39,576 bases of DNA, from assembly GCA_025454725.1 (NCBI GenBank), contig JALONW010000008.1, positions 1 through 39,576 on the forward strand, in the 5' to 3' direction. Of this stretch, positions 24,933-34,800 are shown piece after piece; within the stretch, counting starts at the first letter, position 1; each line of letters opens with the position of its first letter. Made by a program: the position numbers and the translations under genes. The notes below the pieces were generated by a model. The model did no database searches. It was not told where the DNA came from and saw only the letters and a program-made list of their open reading frames with translations. This DNA is from Anaerolineae bacterium (GTDB lineage Bacteria > Chloroflexota > Anaerolineae > Aggregatilineales > Phototrophicaceae).

Positions 24933-25873
24933 CCCGCCAAAACCCGACGTAAGGCGGCTTCATCCACGTTGCCGCCGCTGACCACCGCGACCGTCGGTTT
25001 ATCCGACGGCTCGACCACGCCTGACAGCAGGGCGGCAGTCGCTACCGCACCGCCGCCCTCGGCAATCCAGCCCTGTTTGAAGGCCAGCGCCCGCATCGCA
25101 TCGGCAATCGCGGCCTCGCTGACCAGTACGACCCGTTGGACGTAGCGCTCAATCAGCTCGACGGTGAAACTGCCGACTTCGATGTCGCCGCTGAGCGCCT
25201 CGGCTAGCGTCTCCCAGACCTGCGGCAAATCTGTCCCATATTTGGCGTTGTAGCCAGCGGGCGCGCTCTCGGCGCACACCCCAATCACCTCACAGCCGGG
25301 CGCGACCGACGCCAGCGCCACAGCTACACCGCCCAACAGCCCCCCTCCGCTCAGACAGACCAGCACACGCCCGACCGTCGGGAGCTGTGTAGCGATTTCT
25401 AGCCCGACCGTCCCCGCGCCCGCCGCCACATCGGGGTGGTTATACGGCGAGATATACGCGAGTCCCTCGGCCTCGGCGCGGCGGATGGCCTCGGCCTCGG
25501 CGTCGTCGTAAGTCTCACCGAACAAGATGGCCTCGCCGCCGTGGGCGCGCACCCCATCTACCTTTTTCTGCGGCGTGTGTGCGGGCATGATAATCTGGGC
25601 GCGCACCCCGGTCAGCTTCGAGGCGTAGGCCAACGCCTGCGCGTGGTTGCCCGACGACGCGGCAATCACCCCACCCCCGGCACGCCCAGCTTCTTTCCGA
25701 CGCAGCATGGCGTTGAGCGCCCCGCGCACCTTAAAGGAATGGGTCGGGTTGGCCGACTCGACCTTGAGGTAGACCTCGCCGGGCAGCCAAGCGGCGCGCT
25801 CTAACGGGGTCGGCAGGCTGAGGTGTCCGCTGATGCGCCCGTGCGCGGCGCGGATGTCTTGGGGGGTAATCAT
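24929..25873 (-). CDS. PLP-dependent threonine/serine dehydratase-like enzyme
   Basis: 314 residues, the short form without a regulatory ACT domain. PLP Lys lies in HSFKVRGALN, the Ser-Gly-Asn-His phosphate/substrate loop in AASSGNHAQALAYA, and the Gly-rich phosphate cradle in CLSGGGLLGGVAVAL, all typical of fold-type II. The family deaminates L-threonine (to 2-oxobutyrate) or L-serine; serine racemases and hydroxyaspartate dehydratases share these motifs, so specificity is open. ATG at 25873 with AAGGAA 8 nt upstream is chosen; an in-frame ATG at 26092 would add 73 residues overlapping the hydrolase gene and unlike the family. Confidence 0.88.
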   Translation of the reverse strand: MITPQDIRAAHGRISGHLSLPTPLERAAWLPGEVYLKVESANPTHSFKVRGALNAMLRRKEAGRAGGGVIAASSGNHAQALAYASKLTGVRAQIIMPAHTPQKKVDGVRAHGGEAILFGETYDDAEAEAIRRAEAEGLAYISPYNHPDVAAGAGTVGLEIATQLPTVGRVLVCLSGGGLLGGVAVALASVAPGCEVIGVCAESAPAGYNAKYGTDLPQVWETLAEALSGDIEVGSFTVELIERYVQRVVLVSEAAIADAMRALAFKQGWIAEGGGAVATAALLSGVVEPSDKPTVAVVSGGNVDEAALRRVLAG

Positions 25874-25946
25874 GGCGGGTTTCCTTATATATATGTGTGA
25901 TGGGTGGTCGTTCCTTTTCCTCGTCCTACCCCACAGTATATCGCCC

Positions 25947-26909
25947 CTACACCCCGCGTGCCGAATTGACCGCCAGCCTTTCCCGCAGATAACCGTCGAC
26001 AATGTCGGCATACATCGAGAGAAAATCCGCGCCGGTCGCCCAGTGGCCGTAGGGGATTTCGGCGTAGCGCTTTTCACCGCCAAGACGTTCATAGTTGTGC
26101 TGCGTCACCGCCGGGCTGACCATCCGGTCACGGGTCGGGTTGATGACCAACACCGGGACAGTATTCTGCTCAAACGGTACGGCGGGCGGCGTGGTAAACG
26201 TACTCCGCATATAGCGCAGTGTCACGGCCTTCACCGGCAGCGGGTCATTTGCCCAGATGGGGAAAAAAGCCGCGTCGCGCCCGTCCACCATGTCACGAAA
26301 GCGTCCCAGCGCCCGGAACGGTATCCGCAGACTCGGCGCGACCGCCGTTAACCCACGGATGAGCGCGCCGGATACCCACGACAAACCCGGGACGTGTCGC
26401 AGCGGCGCAAAGCGCGACATGGCCAGCGTGTCGTGGATGCTGCCAAAGTCGTAGAGGTTGTGGCAGACCACCGCCTCAGCCGGTGCGCCCACTGCTGCCG
26501 CCTGATACACCAATCCGCCGCCGATGCTGCCGCCCAGCAAAAACAGCCTCCCCCGGTAGCGCGCCTGCGCCCATTGGGCAACATCAACGATGTTCTGTAC
26601 CAACTGCCCGACCGTGAAATCGCCCCGGTTGCCTTCCGACAGCCCCTGTCCGCGCTGGTCGGGGACGACGATAGTATAGCCCCGGTCATACAGCGCCAGC
26701 GCCACCGGAAGAAAAATGCGCGAGTAACCCCCGCCGCCGTGATTGATGACCAGCACCGGCGCGGCGGGGTCAGGCTGCTCATACAGGTCGATGTGCAGTC
26801 GCACCCCAGTCGAGGTGATGTGTGCTTCAGTGTGCAGCGCGTCAAACCGTGCGAGCGTTTCGGCGTTGTGGTAGCGCCGCCAATAATCGGTGATCGGTGA
26901 AGTGTGCAT
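25947..26909 (-). CDS. Alpha/beta hydrolase (monoacylglycerol-lipase-like)
   Basis: 320 residues. Oxyanion-hole region VINHGGGGYSRIF, nucleophile elbow LLGGSIGGGL (G-x-S-x-G), acid in NPTRDRMVSP and His in YGHWATGADF, giving a complete Ser-Asp-His triad. PDQRGQGLSEG matches lysophospholipase/monoglyceride-lipase types. It is probably cytoplasmic, with no signal peptide from the start at 26909; a longer frame to 26990 would read across the operator region. It is divergently transcribed from a TetR regulator with a shared palindrome between them, so its expression is probably controlled by that regulator. The substrate is unknown. Confidence 0.87.
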   Translation of the reverse strand: MHTSPITDYWRRYHNAETLARFDALHTEAHITSTGVRLHIDLYEQPDPAAPVLVINHGGGGYSRIFLPVALALYDRGYTIVVPDQRGQGLSEGNRGDFTVGQLVQNIVDVAQWAQARYRGRLFLLGGSIGGGLVYQAAAVGAPAEAVVCHNLYDFGSIHDTLAMSRFAPLRHVPGLSWVSGALIRGLTAVAPSLRIPFRALGRFRDMVDGRDAAFFPIWANDPLPVKAVTLRYMRSTFTTPPAVPFEQNTVPVLVINPTRDRMVSPAVTQHNYERLGGEKRYAEIPYGHWATGADFLSMYADIVDGYLRERLAVNSARGV

Positions 26910-26984
26910 AGGCTTAGTTGTCCTTAGATTTTGATGTTTCAACCAGCATCCTACGCTAAAATCACACTCCAACAAACCACATAA

Positions 26985-27000
26985 TGTCACTTAAGTTACA
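26985..27000. promoter_or_regulatory. Probable TetR operator
   Basis: TGTCACTTAAGTTACA is a 16-bp palindrome with a single mismatched pair (C/T at the fourth positions), lying in the divergent gap 10 bp before the TetR start and 75 bp before the hydrolase start. Its position fits repression of both genes. Confidence 0.6.
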
Positions 27001-27010
27001 GGTGTTACTC

Positions 27011-27595
27011 ATGACCGAATTCGATTTGCGCCAGCAGCGCACCCGCGACAGCTTACGCAGCGCGCTGATGGCGCTAGTGGCCGAGTCGCCGTTCGAGGCC
27101 ATCAGCATCACAGACATCACACGGCGTGCGCGGGTCGCCCGCAAAACCTTCTACGCTCACTACAACGACAAAGACGCTCTGCTGCTTGACTGTGTTCTAC
27201 CGATGCTGTCAGCGGCGGCGCAAACCGTCACGCAAATGAACGCTGACACTCTGCTGGCTGGTAACAAACCCCTTTCCTATTCCGCTTTCAAACATGTGCA
27301 GCAAAACGCAGATTTTTACCGCGCCGTACTGAACGCGGGCGGGTCGGTGCGCCTGATCACGCACCTACTCGACTTTATGGCACAAACTTCTTATGAATGG
27401 CACGCACCCATCCGAGAGGTCGCGCCGAAAATGACCGTCGAGCCGATGTTGATTGCCCATTTTCTAGCCGGAGCTCTGTTCAACACCCTACGCTGGTGGC
27501 TGGCGAACGACTGCCAGCCGTCGCCAGAGACAATGGCCTACACCTTCTCACAGTTGGCCGCGCCCGGCACATTGGACGCCGTGGGGCTGGGATGA
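27011..27595 (+). CDS. TetR/AcrR-family transcriptional regulator
   Basis: 194 residues. The N-terminal helix-turn-helix spans about 8-55 (RTRDSLRSALMALVAESPFE, then ISITDITRRARVARKTFYAH and YNDKDALLLD), typical of TetR. The C-terminal ligand and dimer domain is all-helical and unrecognised. Start at 27011 is chosen: AGG lies 8 nt upstream, whereas the in-frame ATG at 26984 has no ribosome site and would place the operator inside the coding region. It probably represses the divergent hydrolase and itself through 26985-27000. Confidence 0.88.
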   Translation: MTEFDLRQQRTRDSLRSALMALVAESPFEAISITDITRRARVARKTFYAHYNDKDALLLDCVLPMLSAAAQTVTQMNADTLLAGNKPLSYSAFKHVQQNADFYRAVLNAGGSVRLITHLLDFMAQTSYEWHAPIREVAPKMTVEPMLIAHFLAGALFNTLRWWLANDCQPSPETMAYTFSQLAAPGTLDAVGLG

Positions 27596-27606
27596 TGTGG
27601 GCGCAA

Positions 27607-27640
27607 AAAAGCCCCTCCTGATGATTTGGGAAGGGCTTTT
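27607..27640. terminator. Terminator between the TetR and PBP-like genes
   Basis: AAAAGCCC (27607-27614) pairs with GGGCTTTT (27633-27640), with further inner pairs and one mismatch; A/T-rich ends on both strands suit two converging genes. Confidence 0.75.
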
Positions 27641-27662
27641 ATATGAGGCTGAAGCCAGCGCG

Positions 27663-30158
27663 CTAGAATGGCGCAGACGTCGCGGTCGGGCCGAGCGGCT
27701 GCGGTGAGGTGATGGGGTCAAACGGCAGCGGTGTGAACAGCGGCGGCAGCGTGTCGATGGGCTGCGGCGTCGGGCTGGGCGTCGCCGTCGGCGTGGGCGT
27801 CGGGTTATTGACCACCACGTCTACGCTGCGACGGACATAGCCGCCGTTGCTGCTGAAGGCGGTCAGGCGCAGGGTGTAGCCGCCGCTGGTGACCGCGTTG
27901 GTGTCCCATGTGCCGAGGACGCCGCCCGGCGTGGTCTGCTGGCTGCTGGTCGGGAAACCGGGCAGCGGGGTGAAATTCTGCGTCCCCTGCGGCGCGATTT
28001 CCAACGTGTAGCGGTTGAAATCGGCGGGCGCGGACACCTGACCGGTAATCTGCACCTGACCAATCAGCGACTGCCCGGCGGTCGGTGAGTTAATAACCAC
28101 GGTCGGGAGCTGGGTATTCTGGTCGCATTCGCTGGTCGGCAGCGCGGCGATGTTCTGGCCGATGCCCAGTTGATTGGCGAGATTGCGGCCAGCGGTCGAT
28201 TGCAGATACGCGACGATGAACTGGTCGGCGTTGTTCAGATAGACGCGCTGCTCGGTGTCCTCGGTGCTGGGGCAGAACTGGTTGGCGCGCTGACCGTTCC
28301 ATGTGTTGACCGCCGCCGTGACCACTAGACCCAACGTGGACGGGGGTGCTTGGCGGGTCTGCGCGAACAGCTCGCTACGTCGCGTCCCGGCACACTCCGG
28401 CCCGAAGGCCGTCCCGGTCAGGCTACAAACGTCATTACGGGTCAGACCACCGGGGTCGGGGAAGATGGGGATATTGTTCGAGACGGCAATCTGCCGCATC
28501 ATCTGGTTCCACGCGGGCGCGGCCACACTCAAGCCGGTCTGATTCGGGATGGGGACATCGGCGTTGGGCGTGCCGAGCCACACCCCGATGGACACATCTG
28601 CCGTCACGCCGATGGTCCAGAAGTTGGTGCGGGCGGCGTTCTGACCGGCCACCGTCGCCACGAAGCCCTGATTCGGGCGCTCTGGAATGACCAGCGCCGA
28701 GTTGCGCGGGATGAGCTGGGTGTTGCGAGCGAGGTCATCACTGAGCATGTTCGCCATCAGGAAAGCCGTCTGCGGGCTGATGGCATCTTGAGCCGGGCGG
28801 CGCAGGATTTCCGGCAGCGGAACCTCGATGCCGTTGGAGTCGGTGATGGTCTCGATGACATACCAATGGCGGTGGGTGCCGCCGCTGGCAAAGGTCGTGT
28901 AGGCCGAAATCAAGTCAATCGGGCGGACGGGCGTCGCACCCAGCGCCGTCTCTACGCTGAAGATGCTGTCGGGCAGGAACGAAATGCCCATGCGGTCGGC
29001 CATTGTGCGGAAGGCGCTCTCGCCAATGTCGGTGTAGGTGCGGGCGGCGGCTACTGCGAACTGATTCGCCAGCGCCTCGCGCACCGAGACCGGGCCGTAG
29101 AAGCGCCCGTCGAGGTTGTTGGGCGCGACTGGCGGCGTGCCGCTCTGGCCAGACTGGAAGTTGGTCGGCACGTCCCAGACCATGGTCGCGGGTGTGTAGT
29201 ACTCGTTGAACTCGAACGAGCCGTTGCCATTCCTATCGACGCCTTGCAGCGCGGGCGCATACACCAGCGGCGTGATGGTCGTCCCCGGCTGGCGGTACTC
29301 GCGCAGATAGTCGCGCTGACCCTGTAGGTCAAGGTTATCGAAATCCGGGCTGCCGACATAAGCCAAAACCGCGCCGGTGCGCGAGTTAAGGTAGGAGGTC
29401 GCGCCGGTGGTAATGCCCGTCCCGCTGAGTTCGGTCAGGCGGCGGTTGAGCAGGGTTTGAGCTGCGTCCTGCGCGGCAGTGTTGAGCGTTGTGCGGACGC
29501 GGAAGCCACGGGTGTACAGTTCTTGGCCGTACACCGCCTCCAACTGCTGGCGGACGAGCTGAACAAAGTGCGGGTACTCGGTCGTAACTTGGCGCGGGCG
29601 GAACGGCAGAAGTTCAACCGTGCCGAGCGCACGCACGAACTGCGGGTTGGTCTCGCTGATGTCGTTGGCGGTGATGCACACTTGACCGCGCCCCGGAATA
29701 CTCAGGCAGCCGACCTCGGCCATGCGGCGCGCCACGCTGAGGATAGGGTTGCGGATATTGCGGTTGCTCACCGGGTCAACCGTGTTGGGGTCTTCCATGA
29801 TGGCCGCCAACAACGCGGCTTCTGGGATATTCAATTCCGAGGCCGGTTTGCCGAGGTAGAACTGTGAGGCCGCCTCGACGCCGTAGGTGTTGTTGCCGAA
29901 TGCGAACTCGTTCAGGAACAGCGCGAGGATAAATTCCTTGCTATAGCGCCGCCCCAACTCCCCCGCCACGACAATCAGGTCGGCATCGCTGGCGGAAGTA
30001 TTGCCGCCGCCCAGCACGAGGCTTTCAGCGACCAGTTGGGTGATGGTCTTATTGACTGGGACGGTCGTACCACTGAAACTCTCGATATACGCGCCGATGG
30101 TCGTGCCAGTATCCCAACCGGGGTCACCGAAAAAGGTCGGGTTGCGGGTCGAGACCAC
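27663..30158 (-). CDS. PBP1a-like protein, catalytic-domain part; active-site motifs of both domains lost
   Basis: Continuation of the gene starting at 31741, in another frame after a break near 30185. The layout is GT51, then transpeptidase, then a C-terminal Ig-like domain (INSPTAGQSLIGQVQITGQV) and a Pro/Thr-rich tail. GT51: the catalytic EDxxF motif reads RNPTFFGDPGWD; GGSTITQQL reads VNKTITQL; the RKxxE segment reads SDADL before RRYSKEFILALFLNE, so both catalytic Glu are absent. The downstream GNNTYGVEAASQFYLGKP and IPEAALLAAIM remain. Transpeptidase: SxxK reads TTIT in RQPGTTITPLVYAPAL; SxN is not recognisable in ALANQFAVAAAR; KTG reads QNA in VAGQNAARTNFW. I checked the base sequence for the GT51 motif 1, SxxK and KTG positions. 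It probably sits outside the membrane as a non-catalytic scaffold or sensor. Confidence 0.85.
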   Translation of the reverse strand: MVSTRNPTFFGDPGWDTGTTIGAYIESFSGTTVPVNKTITQLVAESLVLGGGNTSASDADLIVVAGELGRRYSKEFILALFLNEFAFGNNTYGVEAASQFYLGKPASELNIPEAALLAAIMEDPNTVDPVSNRNIRNPILSVARRMAEVGCLSIPGRGQVCITANDISETNPQFVRALGTVELLPFRPRQVTTEYPHFVQLVRQQLEAVYGQELYTRGFRVRTTLNTAAQDAAQTLLNRRLTELSGTGITTGATSYLNSRTGAVLAYVGSPDFDNLDLQGQRDYLREYRQPGTTITPLVYAPALQGVDRNGNGSFEFNEYYTPATMVWDVPTNFQSGQSGTPPVAPNNLDGRFYGPVSVREALANQFAVAAARTYTDIGESAFRTMADRMGISFLPDSIFSVETALGATPVRPIDLISAYTTFASGGTHRHWYVIETITDSNGIEVPLPEILRRPAQDAISPQTAFLMANMLSDDLARNTQLIPRNSALVIPERPNQGFVATVAGQNAARTNFWTIGVTADVSIGVWLGTPNADVPIPNQTGLSVAAPAWNQMMRQIAVSNNIPIFPDPGGLTRNDVCSLTGTAFGPECAGTRRSELFAQTRQAPPSTLGLVVTAAVNTWNGQRANQFCPSTEDTEQRVYLNNADQFIVAYLQSTAGRNLANQLGIGQNIAALPTSECDQNTQLPTVVINSPTAGQSLIGQVQITGQVSAPADFNRYTLEIAPQGTQNFTPLPGFPTSSQQTTPGGVLGTWDTNAVTSGGYTLRLTAFSSNGGYVRRSVDVVVNNPTPTPTATPSPTPQPIDTLPPLFTPLPFDPITSPQPLGPTATSAPF

Positions 30159-31741
30159 CGCGTGGATGAGGTACTGGCTGATGGTGTGCGGTCGCCCGCG
30201 TCGGCAAGGCGGGCAATCTCGCGCCCAGCGCTGTCCTGAATCACCACGGTCTGGAATTCCGGCTCGTAGTTCGCCAGCGCATCGAGCTGCGCGTCGTACT
30301 GTTCGACGATGCCGTTATACCATCCGTTGGCCGCCCATAAGCCGCCAGCACCGACCAATAACATCAGCCCAAGTACACCGACCACCGCCAGCACAATGTT
30401 GCGCGTGGTGTTGCGGCGGTACATCTGGTCGGCCTGCTCAGAAAGCTCGCCTTCCATCTCTTCATCGAGGTCGGGCGGCAGTGATTCATCGACTGCGGCG
30501 GGGATGCCCGGCTCAAAACTACCATAGCCGACCGAAGCGCTGGGGAGGGTCGCGCCCGCCAGTGTTGCCCCGGCGACCGTCGGCTGTGAGCCGGGGTCAG
30601 TCATGTCGAGCTGCTCACGGAAGGCCGCGCCGCCGACCACGGTTTGACCCATGTCGTTGGTGGAGACTTGGTTGGGCAGCGGCATGTACTCGATACTGCC
30701 CATCGGGACGGTGGCCGCCCCGCCCAACCCACCCGATGACTCGGCGGGGCCAGTGTTGAGCAGCGGCAGACCGTCCGCACCCATCTGCTGGGTGGCGAGG
30801 TACTGCTCCAACCAAATCGGGTTGGCCGGTTCCCAGCCCATGCCGTCAGCAGTCGAGCGCAGCCACGACGTGTCGTACAGCGACATGCGCCAGTAATGGC
30901 CGTCGTCGGTCTGGATGATAAGCTGATTGGCGTTGATTTCGTTCTCGGCCTGTTCCGGCGTAATCTGGCCGGACTGCACCATCATACGGAGCTGCGCCAT
31001 CTGCTGCTGGATACTGAAAAAGCGCTGGCCCATGACCTCATTCGCCATGCGCGCCGACTCAACGGCGGCGGGCGTCGGCCCGGCGGGCGGCTCCGATGAA
31101 ACCGGCGCGCCCCCGGCCAACTGCGCCATGCGGCGGCGAGCAATCTCGGCGGGGTCGTCCTCTGCTGACGCGACCGCGGTATCTTCCTCGGTGGGCGGCG
31201 TGGTGGTCGCCTCATCATCCGGCGCACCGGCCAACATCCCCAGCGCCAGCATCTCGTTACCGAGGCCGTTGCGCGGGTCGGGGTCTTCGTCGTCGTCATC
31301 GCTCATCATCGAGAGCGCGTTCAGCACATCTTCCGGCGATTCTGGAACATCTTCGGCCACCGGGTCGCCGTTGATGCGCAGCGGCGCGTCCGTGACATCG
31401 CTGGGCAGGTCGGCCAGCAGGTCTTCAGGCGAGAGGAACTTCTCGACCTCCTCCGCCGTGGCAGGAACGGCCTCCGGAGGGAGTGCCTGCTCTAAATCCT
31501 CATCCTCCTCATCGACCGGGGCCATGATGATGGTCTCGTCGGTCGGCTTGAGCAGGGTATCTTCGCTGCGCGGGCGGTGCCAACCGCCGGGCAGGTCGGG
31601 TAGGTCGGTCAGACCTTCGGGCAGGGCTTTGACCTTGTAGCCACGCCGCGATTCCCCGGACTCGGTGGGGACGGCTGTGATGCCCTGAGCCGGGTCGGGG
31701 GTATTCCAACCGCCTTGTTTGGGTGGTGGGGTATCGGCCAT
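29975..31741 (-). CDS. PBP1a-like protein, N-terminal part: long acidic cytoplasmic domain and TM anchor
   Basis: Residues 1 to about 518 are the true N-terminus of the PBP-like protein; the last ~70 codons (from ...GDRTPSAST) are out-of-frame read-through after the break near 30185, where adding one base restores GDRT-TISQYLIHAVV. Residues 1-448 are cytoplasmic, acidic and low in complexity, with many Ser/Thr beside Asp/Glu/Pro. A folded patch at about 240-310 (MAQLRMMVQSGQITPEQAEN, DDGHYWRMSLYDTSW) resembles a short helical-plus-beta unit seen in other Chloroflexota proteins. TM at 449-471. Ordinary PBP1a proteins have only 10-60 residues before the TM. It lies 105 nt downstream of a Ser/Thr kinase gene on the same strand. 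Confidence 0.8.
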   Translation of the reverse strand: MADTPPPKQGGWNTPDPAQGITAVPTESGESRRGYKVKALPEGLTDLPDLPGGWHRPRSEDTLLKPTDETIIMAPVDEEDEDLEQALPPEAVPATAEEVEKFLSPEDLLADLPSDVTDAPLRINGDPVAEDVPESPEDVLNALSMMSDDDDEDPDPRNGLGNEMLALGMLAGAPDDEATTTPPTEEDTAVASAEDDPAEIARRRMAQLAGGAPVSSEPPAGPTPAAVESARMANEVMGQRFFSIQQQMAQLRMMVQSGQITPEQAENEINANQLIIQTDDGHYWRMSLYDTSWLRSTADGMGWEPANPIWLEQYLATQQMGADGLPLLNTGPAESSGGLGGAATVPMGSIEYMPLPNQVSTNDMGQTVVGGAAFREQLDMTDPGSQPTVAGATLAGATLPSASVGYGSFEPGIPAAVDESLPPDLDEEMEGELSEQADQMYRRNTTRNIVLAVVGVLGLMLLVGAGGLWAANGWYNGIVEQYDAQLDALANYEPEFQTVVIQDSAGREIARLADAGDRTPSASTSSTRWSRPATRPFSVTPVGILARPSARISRVSVVRPSQSIRPSPNWSLKASCWAAAILPPAMPT

Positions 31742-31790
31742 GCGCGCTGTCCTAGTGTTGACTGTCGGAAGGCTAAGTTATCCTGAGCAT

Positions 31791-31818
31791 AGTATACCCA
31801 ACCCGCCAAGCGGCGCAA
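31791..31818 (-). promoter_or_regulatory. Possible promoter of the PBP-like gene
   Basis: On the minus strand TTGCGC (31813-31818), 16 nt, TATACT (31791-31796). It may allow expression separate from the kinase gene upstream. Confidence 0.45.
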
Positions 31819-31846
31819 ACCAACAAAAGCGGGGGTCTTACCGGCG

Positions 31847-34800
31847 CTACCCCTTCGGCTGGCTGTCGAGGCGAGTTGCCATCACCCGGTGGATGACCTC
31901 CTCAAGGCTGAGGGTGCGGCCCCGGCTGGCAGCCTGTTCCAGCGCCCACGCGCTCATGTTCAGGCGAATTTTGTCCAATGCGTGTTGGGCGCGGGTTTGG
32001 TCGGCGGCGAACGCCCGCGCATCACCCAGCACCAGCGAGGTCAGTTCGGCGGTGCGCTCCGGCGGGTTAAGCGCCGCTGTCACATCGGCATAGGCGGCAG
32101 CCAGCCCCAGCACCAGCGACGGATGGCGCAGGTCACGTAGGTGTTGGGCGGCGGCACGCAGTGCCTCTAGGCCGCCGGTTTCGTCGTTGAGTGCGAGGCG
32201 CGCATCGCACAGCCCAACCAGCGCCAACGTGTGCCAGCGGTCGAGCTGGAAGTCCTGCCATTCGGCCTCAGCCTGCCCTTTGCGCCCGCCCATCTCGCCC
32301 AGCGCCTGAGTCAGCAGTTCGACTGCGCCTTCTGGGTCTTGGGTGTTCAGTGCAGACAAGCCCAGCCCTACCCGCGCCGCTGATTGTTGGTTGGGGTTAT
32401 CGACCGCCTTGTCCTGCACCCGCCCAAACAGCGGCCTCGCTGCGTCCGCCTGACCGTTGAGCAGCAGCGCCAGCGCCTCGCCCAGCGTGCAGTACAGCAT
32501 CAGGTCATTGAGATGGGCGCGCTGGGCCGATTCACGGCTCAGGCGGTAGCGGACGGTGGCCTCGTCATACCGTCCCAGCGCGAGGGAGGCGTCGGCGGCG
32601 TAGCGGGCGTTGGTGGCGGCCCAGTCCTCGCTGCCCAAATCCTGCGCCGAGTGAAGGGTTTCTAGAGCGAGCTGTTGGGCGGGGAGGTAGTTGGCCGCCC
32701 GCAGCTCAATCTGGGCTTGGACGGTGTGCGGCCAAAGCAGGCGGTAGGCGCTCCCGCTGCGCTCGATAAGCGCTAGTGCCTCTTTGACGGCGGTGCGGGC
32801 GTCGTCGTAGGCGCGGGCGCGCAGCACGGCGGACGCCCAGTTAATCTGCGCCGAGGCCATGCCCCACGTGTTGCCGAGGTCGCGGTAGGCATTGCGCGCG
32901 TCGAACAGCAGGCGGCGGGCATCCTCAATCTGACCGGCCAGTGTCGCCACCGTGCCAAGGTTCATCACCGAGATGGCCGCGCCGAAGCGGTCACCCAACG
33001 CCCGCTGGATGTCGATGGCCTCGGTGTGGCACAGGCGCGCCCTCGGCAGGTCACGGTCAGCAATGTTGGTGCGCCGCCAGCACGCCTGCCCCAAGCCCAT
33101 CAGCGCAAGGCTGAGTCCGTGCCGGTCACCGATTTGGCGGTAGAGCGCGCCGGAATACTCCAAGATATGGCGCGCCTCAACCGGCGAACGGTAGTACATC
33201 TCAACGTATCCCTCGACCAACAGCAACAGCGCCTCCAATTCTGGCGCGCTGGCCGGGGAGGGGGTAAGCTGCCGCGCCTCAGCGATGGAGCGTTCGGCAT
33301 CGCGCTGTTCACCGAAGAACACCGACAGGCGGGCGTACCAAGCCAACGCCCGTGCCAACACAGCATTGCGTTCTGGGCTAGGCGATAGGCCGCGCAGCAC
33401 CTCAATGACCGGCTCGGCGAAAGTCTGCGACTCGATGCGGTTGGAGCGGAACTCGGCATACAGCCCGTAAGCGTGGACGGCGCGCACCAGCGCTACGGTG
33501 CGCTTGTATTGCACGGCGTACTGAACCGCCGCCTGTAAATTTTCGCCCTCAGCGGCTTGGGTGCGGAACGCCTCTAGCTGGCCACGCCCCTCAAAGGCTG
33601 TGCGGCGTGCGGCCAACTGGTTGAGGTAGAAATCGCTGTGCGCGAGTCGGACGGCCTCGGCCAAGCCCATCTCGTCCAGCTTCTCGGCGGCATATTGACG
33701 GATTATCTCGTGCAGGCTGAACGACCCGGCCTCTGGGTCACGCCGCAGGAGCGACTTGCTCGCCAGTGCCAGCAGTGAGCGCAGGCTGGTCCCGGCCACT
33801 GCCTGCGCCGCGTCGCGGGTGAAACCACCGTGGAACACCGCGATGCGCGCCAGCGTGTCACGCTCATCATCGTTAAGCAGCTTCCATGAATAATTGAAGG
33901 TGGCGCGCAGGCTGCGCTGGCGCTCTGGTACATCGCGCCCAGTCGTCTCCAAAAAGTCGGGGTCGCGCTGGATTTCAATGGCAATTTCGGTTGGTGTGAG
34001 TGCCTCAACCCAGCCCGCCGCCAGCAGGATGCCCAGTGGTACGCCCTCGACATAGCGGCAGATGGAGATGATGGCCGCGAGGTCTTCATCGGTCAGCTCA
34101 TAGCTGGGACGGGCGCGGCGCGCACCCTGCTCGAACAGTTGGATGGCGCTGTAGCGGCGCGGGATGTTCGAGTCCTCGTCGGGGATTTCCAGCGGCGCGA
34201 GGCTGTAGAGGTGTTCGCCCTGCACGTCGAGTTTTTCGCGGGTGGTCGCCAACACCTTGAGCTGGGGCGCGGCGCGCAGCAGGTCGGCCACCACGGTCGC
34301 CCCGGCCAGCACATGCTCGAAGTTGTCAATCACCAACAGCATGGCTTTGGCATGAAGGTATTCCAAAAGCTGCTGGCGGATGTCCGAGTCGGGGACGAAC
34401 GCCAGCCCAATCGAGTCGGCGATAGCCGTGACCACGCCTTCCGGCGTCGAAAGCGGGGCCAGCGCGACAAAGTACACGCCATCGGGGTAGTAAGGCACGC
34501 AGCGCTCGGCCACTTCCAGCGCGAGGCGGGTCTTGCCCATGCCGCCGGGTGCGACCAGCGTGACGAGGCGAACCGAAGGTGTTTCCAACAGTTCGATGAC
34601 CGCCTGTGCCTCCTCCGCCCGCCCAATGAAGGCGGTCGGCTGCGCCGGGAGGTTGTGTTTCGGCTCAAAAATGGCCACCTCGGAAGTCGAGGTCGAAGTA
34701 CTGGGGTTAACCGGCTGGCTGGGCGGGCGGGTGTTGGCCGCCATCGCGATGGTCTCTAGCTGTGCGCCGACCAAGCGCGCCGTGGCCGGGCGGCGCTGCG

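Noticed and set aside
28350-29327. 325-codon plus-strand frame inside the PBP-like gene
   Set aside because: Shadow of the minus-strand gene in GC-rich DNA; the minus-strand translation has clear domains and this one has none. The same applies to long antisense frames at 3222-4049, 13917-14897, 17193-18149 and 18305-19231.
30175-30200. Programmed frameshift in the PBP-like gene
   Set aside because: No slippery run; the site reads CACACC on the coding strand and a single missing base explains it.
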